Shown here one piece after another: positions 8,334-15,908 of a DNA stretch of 32,193 nt. The notes under the pieces are model-generated. The model was not told where the DNA came from, did no database searches, and saw only the letters and a list, made by a program, of their open reading frames with translations. The stretch comes from Acidobacteriota bacterium (GTDB lineage Bacteria > Acidobacteriota > UBA6911). The stretch spans positions 1 through 32,193 of the forward strand of contig JAAYCX010000088.1 of NCBI GenBank assembly GCA_012729555.1, in the 5' to 3' direction. The position numbers and the translations under genes are program-made. The stretch's first letter is position 1; the number at the start of each line of letters is the position of its first letter.

Positions 8334-8371
8334 CCCGGGAGACCCGCCGCGCGTTTTCTGCTATAGTGGGC
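8334..8371 (+). promoter_or_regulatory. Promoter-like repeat, copy B, before methyltransferase
   Basis: The second copy of the 38-base repeat (36 of 38 identical to 4028-4065). It includes an extended -10 element, TG followed by one base and TATAGT at 8362-8367. Transcription would begin near 8374, immediately before the GAGGAG ribosome-binding site and the ATG at 8389, giving a very short leader. No good -35 hexamer is seen, as expected for an extended -10 promoter. Confidence 0.6.
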
Positions 8372-8388
8372 GCAGAGGAGATCGCCCC

Positions 8389-9168
8389 ATGGAAGGCAAA
8401 CGCGACCCTTACGCGGGCATGGCCGACGTCTATGACGGGATGGCGCGCGACCGCCAGGTCCGCGAGGCCTACCGCTACTGGAGGGAGCTGCTGCTCCAAT
8501 GCGCCTCGGAACGGAAGCTCGAGATCCGGACGCTGGTCGACCTGATGTGCGGGACCGGAAACACCACGATCCCCTGGACGCGGCGCGCGGGGTGGCGCGT
8601 CATCGGCGTCGACCGCTCGGCCGCCCTCCTCCGGGTGGCCCGCGCGAAATCGGACCGGGTGCGCTGGTACCGGCAGGATGTCCGCCGGCTCCGGCTCCGG
8701 GAGCGGGCGGACGCGGTCACGTGCCATTTCGACGCGCTCAACCACATCCTCGAGCCGGGGGAGATGCAGGAGGCGTTCCGCCGCGTCGCCCGGGTTCTGC
8801 GCCCCGGCGGGCTGTTCCTCTTCGACCTCAGCACCGCCGCATGGTTCCGCTGGCTCGACGGGCGGGACAAGGTTTCCCGGGTCGGCCGGAATTTCCTGAT
8901 GGCATCGAACTTCTACGACCCGAAAAGCCGCATCGTCCTGTTTACGCAGCACTGGTTCGTCCCCAGGGGGCGCCTGTACGAGCGGCGCACCATCGCCGTC
9001 CGGGAGCGGGCCTACCCGGTCGCGGAGATCCGCGCGATGGCGCGTGCGGCCGGCTTCCGGGTGCTCCGGGCGGAGCCGCAGTGGACGATCGGGGGGAAGG
9101 CCGTCCGCCGCGTGTTCGTGCTCGAAAGGAGGGCGCAGGACCCGTTCCCTCCCCGCGTTCATTGCTGA
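8389..9168 (+). CDS. Class I SAM-dependent methyltransferase
   Basis: A 259-residue soluble enzyme of the seven-strand SAM methyltransferase fold. Motif I is LVDLMCGTGNTTIPW (about 49-63), which binds S-adenosylmethionine. The strand-2 acidic residue is the Asp of VIGVDRS (about 71-77). YRQDVRRL follows, then motif IV region AVTCHFDALNHI (about 108-119) and RVLRPGGLFLFDLST (about 138-152). The C-terminal third (FYDPKSRIVLFTQHWF and the YPVAEIRAMARAAGFRVL block) is like that of UbiE/YcgJ-type enzymes acting on small molecules. The substrate cannot be told from the sequence. ATG at 8389 has GAGGAG ten bases upstream. The gene stands alone, ended by a strong hairpin at 9184-9226. Confidence 0.88.
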   Translation: MEGKRDPYAGMADVYDGMARDRQVREAYRYWRELLLQCASERKLEIRTLVDLMCGTGNTTIPWTRRAGWRVIGVDRSAALLRVARAKSDRVRWYRQDVRRLRLRERADAVTCHFDALNHILEPGEMQEAFRRVARVLRPGGLFLFDLSTAAWFRWLDGRDKVSRVGRNFLMASNFYDPKSRIVLFTQHWFVPRGRLYERRTIAVRERAYPVAEIRAMARAAGFRVLRAEPQWTIGGKAVRRVFVLERRAQDPFPPRVHC

Positions 9169-9183
9169 ACCCGAGCCGGAGTC

Positions 9184-9226
9184 CCCGGAAAACGGGGATC
9201 GTATGGGACGGCCCCCGTTTTCCGGG
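9184..9226. terminator. Bidirectional hairpin between convergent genes
   Basis: CCCGGAAAACGGGG (9184-9197) pairs perfectly over 14 bases with CCCCGTTTTCCGGG (9213-9226), leaving a 15-base loop. It sits 15 bases after the methyltransferase stop and 6 bases after the stop of the minus-strand membrane peptide gene, so it can end transcripts from both sides. No long U tract is present. Confidence 0.7.
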
Positions 9227-9232
9227 TTGCTC

Positions 9233-9322
9233 CTATTTGCGCCCGGAGGAGCGCTGCAGCCAAATCAGCGCTCCGACGGCCAGCAGCACAAGTACGAGCA
9301 CAATGATCTTGTCCTGGCTCAT
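9233..9322 (-). CDS. 29-residue single-span membrane peptide
   Basis: The short frame encodes MSQDKIIVLVLVLLAVGALI followed by a W-containing, basic end WLQRSSGRK. That is one transmembrane segment (about residues 6-23) with a positively charged C-terminal tail. GGAG lies a few bases before the ATG and a perfect hairpin follows the stop, which together make translation likely. The function is unknown; peptides of this shape often bind and modulate membrane protein complexes. It follows, 29 bases downstream, a possible exported protein on the same strand and may share its transcript. Confidence 0.55.
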   Translation of the reverse strand: MSQDKIIVLVLVLLAVGALIWLQRSSGRK

Positions 9323-9351
9323 GGTTCTCCGTTTCCGTGTATGGGTGGGGA

Positions 9352-9735
9352 TCAGGCCCGCGAAGGCCGCGGGCGACAGAAAGACGATCCCTTCGCGGGA
9401 GGGGCGCGGTCGTGCGGAATGCCCGCTCGCGGCCCGGTCCACGCGCGCGTTCCCCCGCCGTGCACGCAGGCGGATTCCGACGACGGGGGGGCGGTCGGGG
9501 CGCCGGCCGCGCCAAGGGCGAAAACGGGATGGGGCTCGCGCGCCGGCCGCTCGATTCCGGTGGTCCGGCCCGCGGCGCAGTACCCCTCCGGGGCGCTCCG
9601 CTCCAGGGCCAGCACCGCCTGCGCCCTGGACAGGGGCGCGGGCGAGAGGGGTATCGTCCGGGGATGGATCGAAAGCAGGAGCACCAGCAACGCGCCCGCA
9701 AGGGCGGGATGTATCCTTCCACCCGTCGATCTCAT
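9352..9735 (-). CDS. Possible small exported protein, unknown
   Basis: A 127-residue frame starting MRSTGGRIHP, then a hydrophobic stretch ALAGALLVLLLSI that looks like a signal peptide or a single membrane anchor, followed by a Pro/Ala/Ser-rich, low-complexity body with no recognised domain. A CATAAT -10-like element lies only a few bases before the ATG (minus strand), so the message would be nearly leaderless. High-GC chance frames are common here, so I hold this call loosely; the main support is the placement of a signal-like segment directly after the start and the membrane-peptide gene downstream. Confidence 0.4.
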   Translation of the reverse strand: MRSTGGRIHPALAGALLVLLLSIHPRTIPLSPAPLSRAQAVLALERSAPEGYCAAGRTTGIERPAREPHPVFALGAAGAPTAPPSSESACVHGGGTRAWTGPRAGIPHDRAPPAKGSSFCRPRPSRA

Positions 9736-9914
9736 GGCCGGATTATGCCAGAAACCGTCCGCATTTTCAGCCGTCCCGAAATCGGTTGACATGCCCGAAG
9801 GTTTGATGATCTACTCGCCCGCAGTCCGAGCGGCGACGCCGGACAACGAGGGCTGCCTGGCCGCATAGAACTGTGGGTTTTCTGTTGCCGAGGACGCGGG
9901 AACGCCTGATTCGC

Positions 9915-12053
9915 ATGCATATGTCCAGATCCGATTGTAAGGCGATGGCGCACATCATCGTCCCCTACCTCCTTTTCGGCGGCCTGTGGATCCTCCTCTC
10001 CGACCGGCTGCTCGAGAGGATCGAGCCCGACCCGGCGCGGAGGGTCGAGTGGTCGATCTGGAAGGGGTGGGCCTACGTCCTGGTGACGGGGGTGCTGCTG
10101 GCGCTCCTTCTGTACCGGGTGCTCCGGGCGCGCGAACGGGACACCGCGGCCCTTTACGAGACCGACCGCCGCTTCTCCCTGGTCTTCCGCAAGAGCCCCA
10201 TCGCCATCGCCATCCTCCGGCTCCGCGACGGTCGTTTCATCGACGTCAACGACAGCTTCGTGCGCCTCACGGGGTACTCCCGGGAGGAGGCGCTCGGCCG
10301 TACGTCGGTCGAACTGGACCTCTGGGCGGATCCGGTGGAACGCGGGGAGGTCCTGAGGCGGGTGCGCGAGGACGGGCAGGTCCGGGCCATGGAGATCCGG
10401 ATCCGGCGCCGGTCGGGCGAGACCGTCCCGATGCTCTACGCGGTGGAGCGGATCGACATCGGCGGCGAGCCCTGCCTGATCGGGATGGCGCAGGACATCG
10501 CCGCCCGGAAGGAGCTGGAGGAGGAGCTGCGCTCGCGGCTGCAGCGCTTCCTCCGGGCGAGCCCGGCGGTTCTCTACGTGCTCCGCATCGAGGGGGAGCG
10601 GGTGCGGCAGGAGTGGATCAGCGAGAACCTGGAGCGGATCACGGGGTGGACCATGGCCGAATCGGGGGATCCCGCGTGGTGGTACGCGAACGTCCACCCC
10701 GAGGACAAGGAGCGGGTGCTCGAGGGGCGCGCGCGGGCGGCCGAGTGGTTCGGCAGGAGCAAGCTGCTCGAGTACCGCTTCCGGCACAAGGGGGGCGCCT
10801 GGATCTGGATCCGTGACGAACAGCGCTACCAGCCCGCCGAGGAGGGGGACTGGATCGAGGCGGTCGGAACCTGGATCGATATTTCCGAGCAGAAGAGGCT
10901 GGAAGCCAACGTCGTGCAGATGCAGAAAATCGAGACCGTGGGGATGCTGGCCGGCGGCATCGCCCACGATTTCAACAACCTCCTCTCGGTCATCCGGGGA
11001 TACACCGAGCTCGCGCTCGAGGAGGCGCCCCCGGGGGAGGCCGGGCGCGCCAACCTCGAGGAGATCGTGCGCGCCACCCGCCAGGCGGCGTCGCTCACCT
11101 CCCAGCTCCTGGCCTTCAGCCGCAAGCAGATCCTGCAGCCCGAGATCCTGAATATCAACGACGTGCTCCGGGAAACCAGCCGGATCCTCGAACGCCTGAT
11201 CGGCGAAAACATCGAGCTGCGGCTGCTGCCCCGCGCCGATCTGCCCCCCGTCAGCGCCGACCGCGGCCAGCTGCAGCAGATCATCATGAACCTGGCCGTC
11301 AACGCCCGGGACGCCATGCCCGAGGGGGGAAAACTCCTCATCGAAACGGGAGAGGCGCTGTTCGACGAGGAATACGTGCGCGGTCACTTCCCCGCCACCC
11401 CGGGAGGGTACGTGATGCTGGCCGTCAGCGACAGCGGCGCCGGCATGGACGCGGCGACCCAGGCCCGCATCTTCGAGCCCTTCTTCACGACCAAGGAAAA
11501 GGGGAAAGGAACCGGCCTGGGCCTGTCGACCGTCTACGGCATCGTCAAGCAGAGCAACGGGTTCATCTGGGTCTACAGCGAAACGGGCGGGGGGACGACG
11601 TTCAAGGTCTACCTCCCCCGGGTCGAAGGCGCCGCGGAGGCGGTGGAACCGGAGGTGCGCACCGGGTCGGGACTCGCGGGTTCCGAGACCATCCTGGTCG
11701 TCGAGGACGAGGCGCCGCTGCGGGACCTGGCCTGCCGCACCCTCGAGCGGAAGGGGTACTTCGTGATCCCCGCCTCCGACGGCGACGAGGCCCTGGAGAG
11801 GGCCGCGGCCCGAGCGGGAAGGATCGACATGCTGGTCACCGACGTGGTGATGCCCCGGATGGGGGGGAAGGAACTCGCATCCCGGATGAAGGAACGGTTC
11901 CCCGGTATCCGCATCCTGTACGTCTCCGGGTACACGGATCATTCCATCGTCCACCGGGGGATCCTGGACGAGGGGGTCGCCTTTCTGCAGAAGCCCTTTT
12001 CCATGGAGGGCCTGGTCCGGAAGGTGCGTGCGATCCTCGACGGAAACGCCTAA
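9915..12053 (+). CDS. Membrane-anchored hybrid histidine kinase
   Basis: About 712 residues. Two transmembrane segments frame a very short external loop (about residues 11-33 and 51-70), so most sensing is probably cytoplasmic. Then come PAS domains at about 83-198 (FIDVNDSFVRLTGYSREEALGR) and 208-325, HisKA with GGIAHDFNN (phospho-His about 351), HATPase_c (MNLAVNARDA, DSGAGM, GTGLGL), and a C-terminal receiver with phospho-Asp about 643 in MLVTDVVMPRMGG and KPFS. The kinase-receiver part is closely similar in layout to that of the 4119-7943 kinase, pointing to a common family. The start is uncertain: GTG 9873, ATG 9915, ATG 9921 or ATG 9945 are possible and none has a strong ribosome-binding site. 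Its stop overlaps the stop of the convergent cytochrome gene by four bases. Confidence 0.9.
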   Translation: MHMSRSDCKAMAHIIVPYLLFGGLWILLSDRLLERIEPDPARRVEWSIWKGWAYVLVTGVLLALLLYRVLRARERDTAALYETDRRFSLVFRKSPIAIAILRLRDGRFIDVNDSFVRLTGYSREEALGRTSVELDLWADPVERGEVLRRVREDGQVRAMEIRIRRRSGETVPMLYAVERIDIGGEPCLIGMAQDIAARKELEEELRSRLQRFLRASPAVLYVLRIEGERVRQEWISENLERITGWTMAESGDPAWWYANVHPEDKERVLEGRARAAEWFGRSKLLEYRFRHKGGAWIWIRDEQRYQPAEEGDWIEAVGTWIDISEQKRLEANVVQMQKIETVGMLAGGIAHDFNNLLSVIRGYTELALEEAPPGEAGRANLEEIVRATRQAASLTSQLLAFSRKQILQPEILNINDVLRETSRILERLIGENIELRLLPRADLPPVSADRGQLQQIIMNLAVNARDAMPEGGKLLIETGEALFDEEYVRGHFPATPGGYVMLAVSDSGAGMDAATQARIFEPFFTTKEKGKGTGLGLSTVYGIVKQSNGFIWVYSETGGGTTFKVYLPRVEGAAEAVEPEVRTGSGLAGSETILVVEDEAPLRDLACRTLERKGYFVIPASDGDEALERAAARAGRIDMLVTDVVMPRMGGKELASRMKERFPGIRILYVSGYTDHSIVHRGILDEGVAFLQKPFSMEGLVRKVRAILDGNA

Positions 12054-14203
12054 TCCGGGCCCGGGCGCCCGTCCCCGGGCGCTTCTTCCTTCGCCGCTTT
12101 CAGCCGTTCGAGTTCCAGCGGGTAGTGCTCGGCCATTTCCGCCTCGGAAATCTTCCCCGTGATCCATACGGTGCTCATCGGGTAGGCGGTCGGGCTGAAG
12201 ATGACGAAATAGAAGTGCCAGACGACGATGCTCAGGGTGGCGAGCACCGCCTCGTAGAAGTGGATGGTGCGCGCCACGTCCCAGGCGAGCTTCGACCAGA
12301 GCGCCATGAAATAGTCGTCGAAGGTCATGACGACGCCGGTGGCCGCCATCACCATGACACCCCACACCAGGGCCCAGTATTCGGCCTTCTCGAAATAGGT
12401 GAAGCGCGCGAAGAGCGGCTTCCGGCCGCGGAGGCCGGTCATGTAGAGGAGGTTCCGGGCGACGTCGCGCGCGTCTTTCCAGCGGGGCCAGATGTCGCGC
12501 CGGAACCGTCTTCCCTTCTCCGTGAACAGGAGGCAGAGGACGTGGCAGAGGCTCAGGGCGATCATGCCGAATCCCGCGATCCGGTGCAGCACCCCGCGCA
12601 CGTCGAAAAAGCTCTCGCAGCACCCCCTGATCGGGGCCACCCACCAGGCGTCCGGGTAGCGCAGCATGAAGCCGGTGACGGCCAGGATGACGAAGCTCGC
12701 CGTCATCGCCCCGTGCTGCAGCCGGTCCCCGAGCGTCATCCTCTCGTAATGGATCTCCGCGGCCGCGTGCTCCGCCGCGGCCGTGCCCCGCAGCAGCGCC
12801 CGCCTGCGGCGCGTTTTCTTGATGAAGTCGAGGAGGTTGTGCAAAAACATCCCGCCCACGACGACGGCGATGAGGTAGAGATAGAAGGCGCGGATCCAGT
12901 AGAGGATCCCGCTTTCGGGGTCGCGGGCCTCGACGACGTGTACCGCCCCCCGGGCGAAATTTTCGTTGGCGCCCGGATGACAGGAGCCGCAGGTGGCGGC
13001 CAGGTTGGAGCTGTGGACCGTGGATGCGGGGTCCGAGGAGGGGAGGATGTCGTGGACCCCGTGGCAGCTCGCGCAGTTGGCCACCTCCACCGATCCGGCG
13101 CGCGAGGCCAGGCCGTGAAAGCTGTCGTTGAAGGTGGAGAAGCGGTCGGCGTCGATGCCGTACTTCCGGGTGAGCCGGAGCGAATCGTGGCAGGAGGCGC
13201 AGATTTCGACCGAGACGTTCACGGCCGCCACCGGGGAGCGCGCGTCCCCGACGCGGTAGATGTGGTGCTGCCCGTGACAATCGGTGCAGGTGGGGGAATC
13301 GCCGACCCCCTTTCCGACCGCCCGCCCGTGAACGCTCGCCTTGTAGGTCCGGGCGATCTCGGCGTGACAGCGCCCGCAGGTGTCCGCGATGTTCCAGCGG
13401 CTGACGCGCGAGGCGGAGTCCCTGGCCGTCCGGGTGTCGTGGGCGCCGTGGCAGTCGCTGCACGCGGCGGCGTCGAGGTTGCCCGCCGCGAGCGCCTCGC
13501 CGTGCACGCTGTCGAGGTACCCGGCCATGAAGGCGGCGGGGAATCCCACTTCGGTCCGCACCGTTTCGTCTTCGAGGTGGCACTTCAAACAGAACGCCGG
13601 CTCCTTCGTCTTGTAAAGGACCGCTTCGGGGTTGTCCCGGGCAAGGATGGCGTGGGAGCCGTGGCACTGGAGGCAGCCGGGGGATTTTGCGTTCTCCTTC
13701 CCCAGCGCCAGCCCATGGGCCGACTCCCGGTACCGGGCCGCGGCCTCACCGTGGCAGCGCCCGCAGCCGACATCGGCCCTCAGGCGGTGGTTGACCGACT
13801 TCGGATCTTCCGGGGAAAGAACGTCGTGGGTGCCATGGCACTCCTTGCAGCCGGCCGCCGGCCCGCCCCCCCCGCCGCCGGGGGAACGGCCGTGCACGCT
13901 CCCCTCGTACCCTTCGGTCTCGTGGCAGCTTTCGCACCGCACCGGGCGGATGACGGCCGCATGCGGGATCTTCATCGGCTCGAGCCCCGTGTGGCACCGC
14001 GCGCAGGCGAGCGACCCGTGCGCGGAGGATTTGAGTTTCGCCCCGTCGACAAAGAGAGACACCCGCCGCCCGCGCCGCTCCATCTCTAGCGAGGGGTTGC
14101 TGTGGCACATCGTGCACGGGTCCGATCCCTGGCCGTACAGCTGCAGCGCCGTTAACAGGGGCAGGAACCATACCGCGCGCCACCACTTCCGGGATCGGAT
14201 CAT
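12050..14203 (-). CDS. 13-heme cytochrome c fused to b561-type membrane cytochrome
   Basis: A 717-residue protein. After a signal-anchor (WWRAVWFLPLLTALQL), residues about 28-415 carry thirteen CXXCH heme c motifs, from CTMCH near 30 to CGSCH near 410, several followed by GxHD/GxHxI pairs as in NrfH/NapC-like and octaheme families. The last 300 residues contain about five membrane helices with well-placed histidines (LHNLL, QHGAM, LHRIAG, CHVLC, IHFYE, WHFYF), matching a di-heme cytochrome b561/FdnI-type domain. Such fusions (for example CbcL of Geobacter, which has fewer c hemes) pass electrons from the quinone pool to periplasmic carriers, often in metal or extracellular electron transfer. 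That role is inferred here. AGGA precedes the ATG by eight bases. It is expressed alone; no cytochrome maturation gene is nearby. Confidence 0.92.
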   Translation of the reverse strand: MIRSRKWWRAVWFLPLLTALQLYGQGSDPCTMCHSNPSLEMERRGRRVSLFVDGAKLKSSAHGSLACARCHTGLEPMKIPHAAVIRPVRCESCHETEGYEGSVHGRSPGGGGGGPAAGCKECHGTHDVLSPEDPKSVNHRLRADVGCGRCHGEAAARYRESAHGLALGKENAKSPGCLQCHGSHAILARDNPEAVLYKTKEPAFCLKCHLEDETVRTEVGFPAAFMAGYLDSVHGEALAAGNLDAAACSDCHGAHDTRTARDSASRVSRWNIADTCGRCHAEIARTYKASVHGRAVGKGVGDSPTCTDCHGQHHIYRVGDARSPVAAVNVSVEICASCHDSLRLTRKYGIDADRFSTFNDSFHGLASRAGSVEVANCASCHGVHDILPSSDPASTVHSSNLAATCGSCHPGANENFARGAVHVVEARDPESGILYWIRAFYLYLIAVVVGGMFLHNLLDFIKKTRRRRALLRGTAAAEHAAAEIHYERMTLGDRLQHGAMTASFVILAVTGFMLRYPDAWWVAPIRGCCESFFDVRGVLHRIAGFGMIALSLCHVLCLLFTEKGRRFRRDIWPRWKDARDVARNLLYMTGLRGRKPLFARFTYFEKAEYWALVWGVMVMAATGVVMTFDDYFMALWSKLAWDVARTIHFYEAVLATLSIVVWHFYFVIFSPTAYPMSTVWITGKISEAEMAEHYPLELERLKAAKEEAPGDGRPGPD

Positions 14204-14226
14204 TGGACTATCCTATGGTAGGCCGC

Positions 14227-14248
14227 ATTCTATCACAGAATATTCCGT
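14227..14248 (-). promoter_or_regulatory. Extended -10 and near-palindrome upstream of cytochrome gene
   Basis: On the minus strand TG-A-TAGAAT (hexamer at plus-strand 14227-14232) is an extended -10 that would start transcription near 14220, just before the cytochrome ATG at 14203. Abutting it is ACAGAATATTCCGT (14235-14248), a 14-base inverted repeat with one mismatched pair, a candidate operator. It is also about 150 bases upstream of the sigma-54 site at 14399, a normal distance for an NtrC-class enhancer. Confidence 0.45.
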
Positions 14249-14398
14249 CCGCTGCCACCAAATCTTTTATGGACTATTCTCGTCTCTCTCATGAGATTTC
14301 CCGGCCGGCCCGGGCTGAATCCTCACGGGAGCTGTAAAGAAACCGCACGCCCCGGCCGCGGTCGTACTCCCAAGTGCTTCACAATCAATGGAGCCCTT

Positions 14399-14413
14399 TG
14401 GCACACCGATTGC
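14399..14413 (+). promoter_or_regulatory. Sigma-54-type (-24/-12) promoter
   Basis: TGGCACACCGATTGC matches the RpoN consensus TGGCAC-N5-TTGC, with exactly ten bases between the GG of the -24 box and the GC of the -12 box. Transcription would start near 14425, leaving about 60 bases to the ATG of the ECF sigma gene at 14486. An NtrC-class sigma-54 activator is encoded 3 kb downstream at 17377, and the direct repeat TGGACTATYCT occurs upstream at 14204-14214 and 14270-14280. Consensus match and spacing are seen; activity is inferred. Confidence 0.6.
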
Positions 14414-14485
14414 GTCTTCCCCGCCGGAGATCGGCAGAATCGGCGATTCCGCCCCATCCGCCGGTCCCCTTTTCTCGGAGCGCCT

Positions 14486-15202
14486 ATGCAGCAAGCCACA
14501 TGGACCCATTCGAACCTCCAGGACAAGATCCTGATCCGACAAAGCCAGAAGGGGGATCAGCGCGCCTTTGAAGCGCTGATGCGCAAGTACCAGCCCCAGC
14601 TCTCCAGCCTGGTGTGCTGGCACGCGGGGCCGGCGGCCGACGCGGAGGACATCGTTCAGCTGATCCTGTGCAAGGTCTATTTTTCGCTGAAGAAATTCGA
14701 CCTCAACCGCCCCTTCTACCCCTGGCTCCGGCGCATCGCCGTCAACCGCTGTTTCGACGAACGGCGGCGCCTCCGGCGGCGCAAGGCCTACACCTTCGCC
14801 GAACTGGAGCTGGAGGAATCCACGATAGACACCCGCCGGCCGCGGGCCCTGCCCGACCCCTACGCGGAGGATAACCGCACGGACCTGGGCGAGATGCTCC
14901 GGGAGGTGCTCAACCAGCTGCCGGACGAGTACCAGGAGGTTATCGTGCTGCACCACCTGAAGCAGCTGCCCTACGAGGAAATCGCGCCGATCTTGCGCTG
15001 CACCCCGCAGGCCGCCAGGGTGAAGGCGTGCCGCGCCCGGGCCGCCCTCCGGCGCCTGTTGATGGAATCGTGCCAGGAGATCGCCGAAAACTTCTCCTCC
15101 TCCAACCTGATGCGCATCCTCGACGCCTGCTGCCGCCGGCAGCCCCGGCGGGTGCCCCAGGTCAGCGAAATGCGCCGGGACCTCGTTCTGTGCAATTCCT
15201 AG
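14486..15202 (+). CDS. ECF-type RNA polymerase sigma factor
   Basis: A 238-residue sigma-70 family factor of the extracytoplasmic-function class. Region 2 (about 15-90) includes LIRQSQKGDQRAFEALMRKY, AEDIVQLILCKVY, and the DNA-melting helix FYPWLRRIAVNRCFDERRR. Region 4 (about 135-195) has LNQLPDEYQEVIVLHHLKQL, PYEEIAPIL and the recognition helix TPQAARVKACRARAALRRLL. There is an unusual tail of about 45 residues after region 4 containing four cysteines, including a CC pair. The start ATG has GGAG seven bases before it. No anti-sigma gene follows; instead an exported protein and a two-component pair come next on the same strand. A sigma-54-like promoter precedes the gene, so this sigma factor may itself be switched on by an enhancer-binding protein. 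Confidence 0.9.
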   Translation: MQQATWTHSNLQDKILIRQSQKGDQRAFEALMRKYQPQLSSLVCWHAGPAADAEDIVQLILCKVYFSLKKFDLNRPFYPWLRRIAVNRCFDERRRLRRRKAYTFAELELEESTIDTRRPRALPDPYAEDNRTDLGEMLREVLNQLPDEYQEVIVLHHLKQLPYEEIAPILRCTPQAARVKACRARAALRRLLMESCQEIAENFSSSNLMRILDACCRRQPRRVPQVSEMRRDLVLCNS

Positions 15203-15240
15203 GGACGGGACCGCTTTTCTTTCCGGCGGCCGCCGATAGT

Positions 15241-15248
15241 GGTATATA
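15241..15248 (+). promoter_or_regulatory. Extended -10 element before the exported protein/kinase/regulator operon
   Basis: TGGTATATAA (TG at 15240-15241, hexamer TATATA at 15243-15248) is an extended -10 about 30 bases before the ATG at 15279. No clear -35 box is present. It would serve the exported protein, kinase and response regulator genes together, and could also be a target of the ECF sigma factor made from the preceding gene. Confidence 0.4.
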
Positions 15249-15278
15249 AAGGGAAGTCACCCGGAAGCGGTACAGACG

Positions 15279-15902
15279 ATGCAGATACGGAAGATGACCA
15301 TGATTCTGGCGCTCGGCCTGGCGGCCTGCGCCCTGGCGGCGTCCGCCCCGGCCCAGGCCCCCGAGATTCCCGAGGCCTGGCCCGACGGGGCCAAGGGCTG
15401 GCCCAGGCCGGACTGGATGGAACTGACCGCCAAGCGGCTCGATAAGGCGAGAGAGGCGCGGCCGCCCGGCCCGGAGATCGCCTTGCTCCACGCGAAGGCC
15501 ACGGACCTCCTCGAGCGCGCCAGGCGCTCCACGGACAACCGGTTCCGGTTCGAGCGGCTCATCGCGGCCGTCAACAGCCTGCTCGACGCCGCCGACCGGG
15601 TCGCGTGGGCGCGCAAGGTGGAGCGCACCCCCCAGGACAAGGACTTCTGGGGAGCGGGATTCGTGCTCCAGGGGTGCTACTTCCGGGTCCGGCAGGCCGA
15701 ATATTTCGCCACCCTCACCGAGGACAACAAATCGGAGCAGTATGTCACCCTGGCCCGCAGCCTCTACCAGCAGGGGCGCGGCGCCTACGACGCACGGGAA
15801 TACCAGCGCGCACGCCTGCTGGGCGACGCCTCCTCCCTGATCGTGTTTTCGCTGGAATGCATAGCTCAGGCCACCATTCCCGATCCCCACATCTACCGAT
15901 AG
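15279..15902 (+). CDS. Exported helical protein encoded ahead of a two-component pair
   Basis: A 207-residue protein I do not recognise. The N-terminus (MQIRKMTMILALGLAACALA) is a signal peptide; LAAC could be a lipobox, giving a lipoprotein, or cleavage may follow SAPAQA near residue 26. The mature part is mainly charged, amphipathic helix with many Arg, Glu and Ala and resembles helical-hairpin or tetratricopeptide-like envelope proteins; one Cys occurs in LQGCYF and one near the C-terminus. ATG codons at 15294 and 15300 are alternative starts, the latter with a better-spaced GGAAG. It is followed after 6 bases by the histidine kinase gene, so it may feed a signal from the envelope to that kinase, as ZraP does for ZraS; that comparison is a guess from gene order, not sequence. 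Confidence 0.7.
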   Translation: MQIRKMTMILALGLAACALAASAPAQAPEIPEAWPDGAKGWPRPDWMELTAKRLDKAREARPPGPEIALLHAKATDLLERARRSTDNRFRFERLIAAVNSLLDAADRVAWARKVERTPQDKDFWGAGFVLQGCYFRVRQAEYFATLTEDNKSEQYVTLARSLYQQGRGAYDAREYQRARLLGDASSLIVFSLECIAQATIPDPHIYR

Positions 15903-15908
15903 GTGCCC

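Noticed and set aside
9732-13667. Long minus-strand open frame across the second hybrid kinase and the cytochrome gene
   Set aside because: It lies in the wrong frame of the cytochrome and is antisense to the kinase. The translation is low-complexity and both overlapped genes are certain.
12050-14203. Ammonia-forming nitrite reductase (NrfA-type) or octaheme reductase
   Set aside because: There is no CXXCK active-site heme motif, the heme number is thirteen, and the C-terminal b561-type membrane domain is not part of those enzymes.
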